A DNA stretch of 64,000 nucleotides from Aphis gossypii (lineage: Eukaryota; Arthropoda; Insecta; Hemiptera; Aphididae), in NCBI RefSeq assembly GCF_020184175.1, contig NC_065532.1, forward strand, positions 34,968,001 to 35,032,000. Direction: 5' to 3'. The number at the start of each line of letters is the position of its first letter. The first letter of the stretch is position 1. Below are positions 63,801 through 64,000 of this stretch, piece after piece. Below the pieces are notes generated by a model. It worked only from the letters and a program-made list of their open reading frames with translations, searched no databases and had not been told where the DNA came from. The position numbers were made by a program, and so were the translations under genes.

Positions 63801-64000
63801 CACCAAAATGTATCCAATAAATGCGAAATAAATTATCTAAGTAATTGATAAAATAAATGACAAATTAAATGTTAATACATTTTAAATAATAGTATAATGC
63901 ATATTATAATATATTGGTTGTAATTAATTGTATTTTTATAGGTATGTTTTATGTTAGGCAGGTAATTAAAAATGCAATGATATAATATTATAATATTCCA
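63801..64000. other. AT-rich non-coding end of window
   Basis: TA-rich sequence with no feature seen. Confidence 0.6.

Noticed and set aside
1..64000. Possible CRISPR arrays, operons, phage or bacterial defence genes
   Set aside because: No regularly spaced repeats, no dense gene layout and eukaryotic composition throughout; the window is not prokaryotic.

Overview
The window looks like nuclear DNA from an insect, most probably an aphid or close relative. By eye it is about three quarters A+T, full of short TA-rich runs such as ataggtaccta and ATT/AAT microsatellites. It has no bacterial-style gene packing and no long open frame: the longest ATG frames are about 120 codons, and most sit in microsatellites or in the few GC-richer patches. 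The aphid assignment is inference from composition and from repeat motifs remembered from aphid genomes, not from a search.

The firm content is small. Two sequence-identical tRNA-Thr(UGU) genes face each other about 3 kb apart (47326-47398 on + and 50410-50482 on -), each followed by T runs suited to RNA polymerase III termination. Two related copies of a non-autonomous, hAT-like DNA transposon lie at 28462-29129 and 59704-60389, in the same orientation. They share terminal inverted repeats, and the second has a perfect 8-bp target duplication. A shorter hAT-like element lies at 23245-23519. A further dispersed repeat family is present twice in opposite orientation (10737 to about 11800 on +, 37820-37937 on -).

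No protein-coding gene can be called with confidence. GC- and CpG-richer islands stand out from the AT-rich background at about 4900-5560, 15480-15880, 16290-16550, 26840-28310, 36780-37010, 40950-41950, 49600-49830 and 63100-63800. They may be promoters, exons, regulatory elements or gene remnants. Several hold coding-like segments with plausible splice sites: a possible terminal exon at 287-551 (+), an 86-codon frame at 16287-16547 (-), phase-compatible splice-bounded segments at 26845-26910 and 28123-28269 (-), and a frameshifted coding-like stretch at 40950-41280 (-). A longer, heavily interrupted coding-like tract may lie at about 51130-52600 (-). None matches a protein family I recognise. 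At this base composition, chance frames of 40-60 codons are common, so these are leads only.

The rest is AT-rich intergenic or intronic sequence with simple repeats. I see no CRISPR, operon, rRNA, intact transposase or reverse transcriptase, or clearly functional new system.
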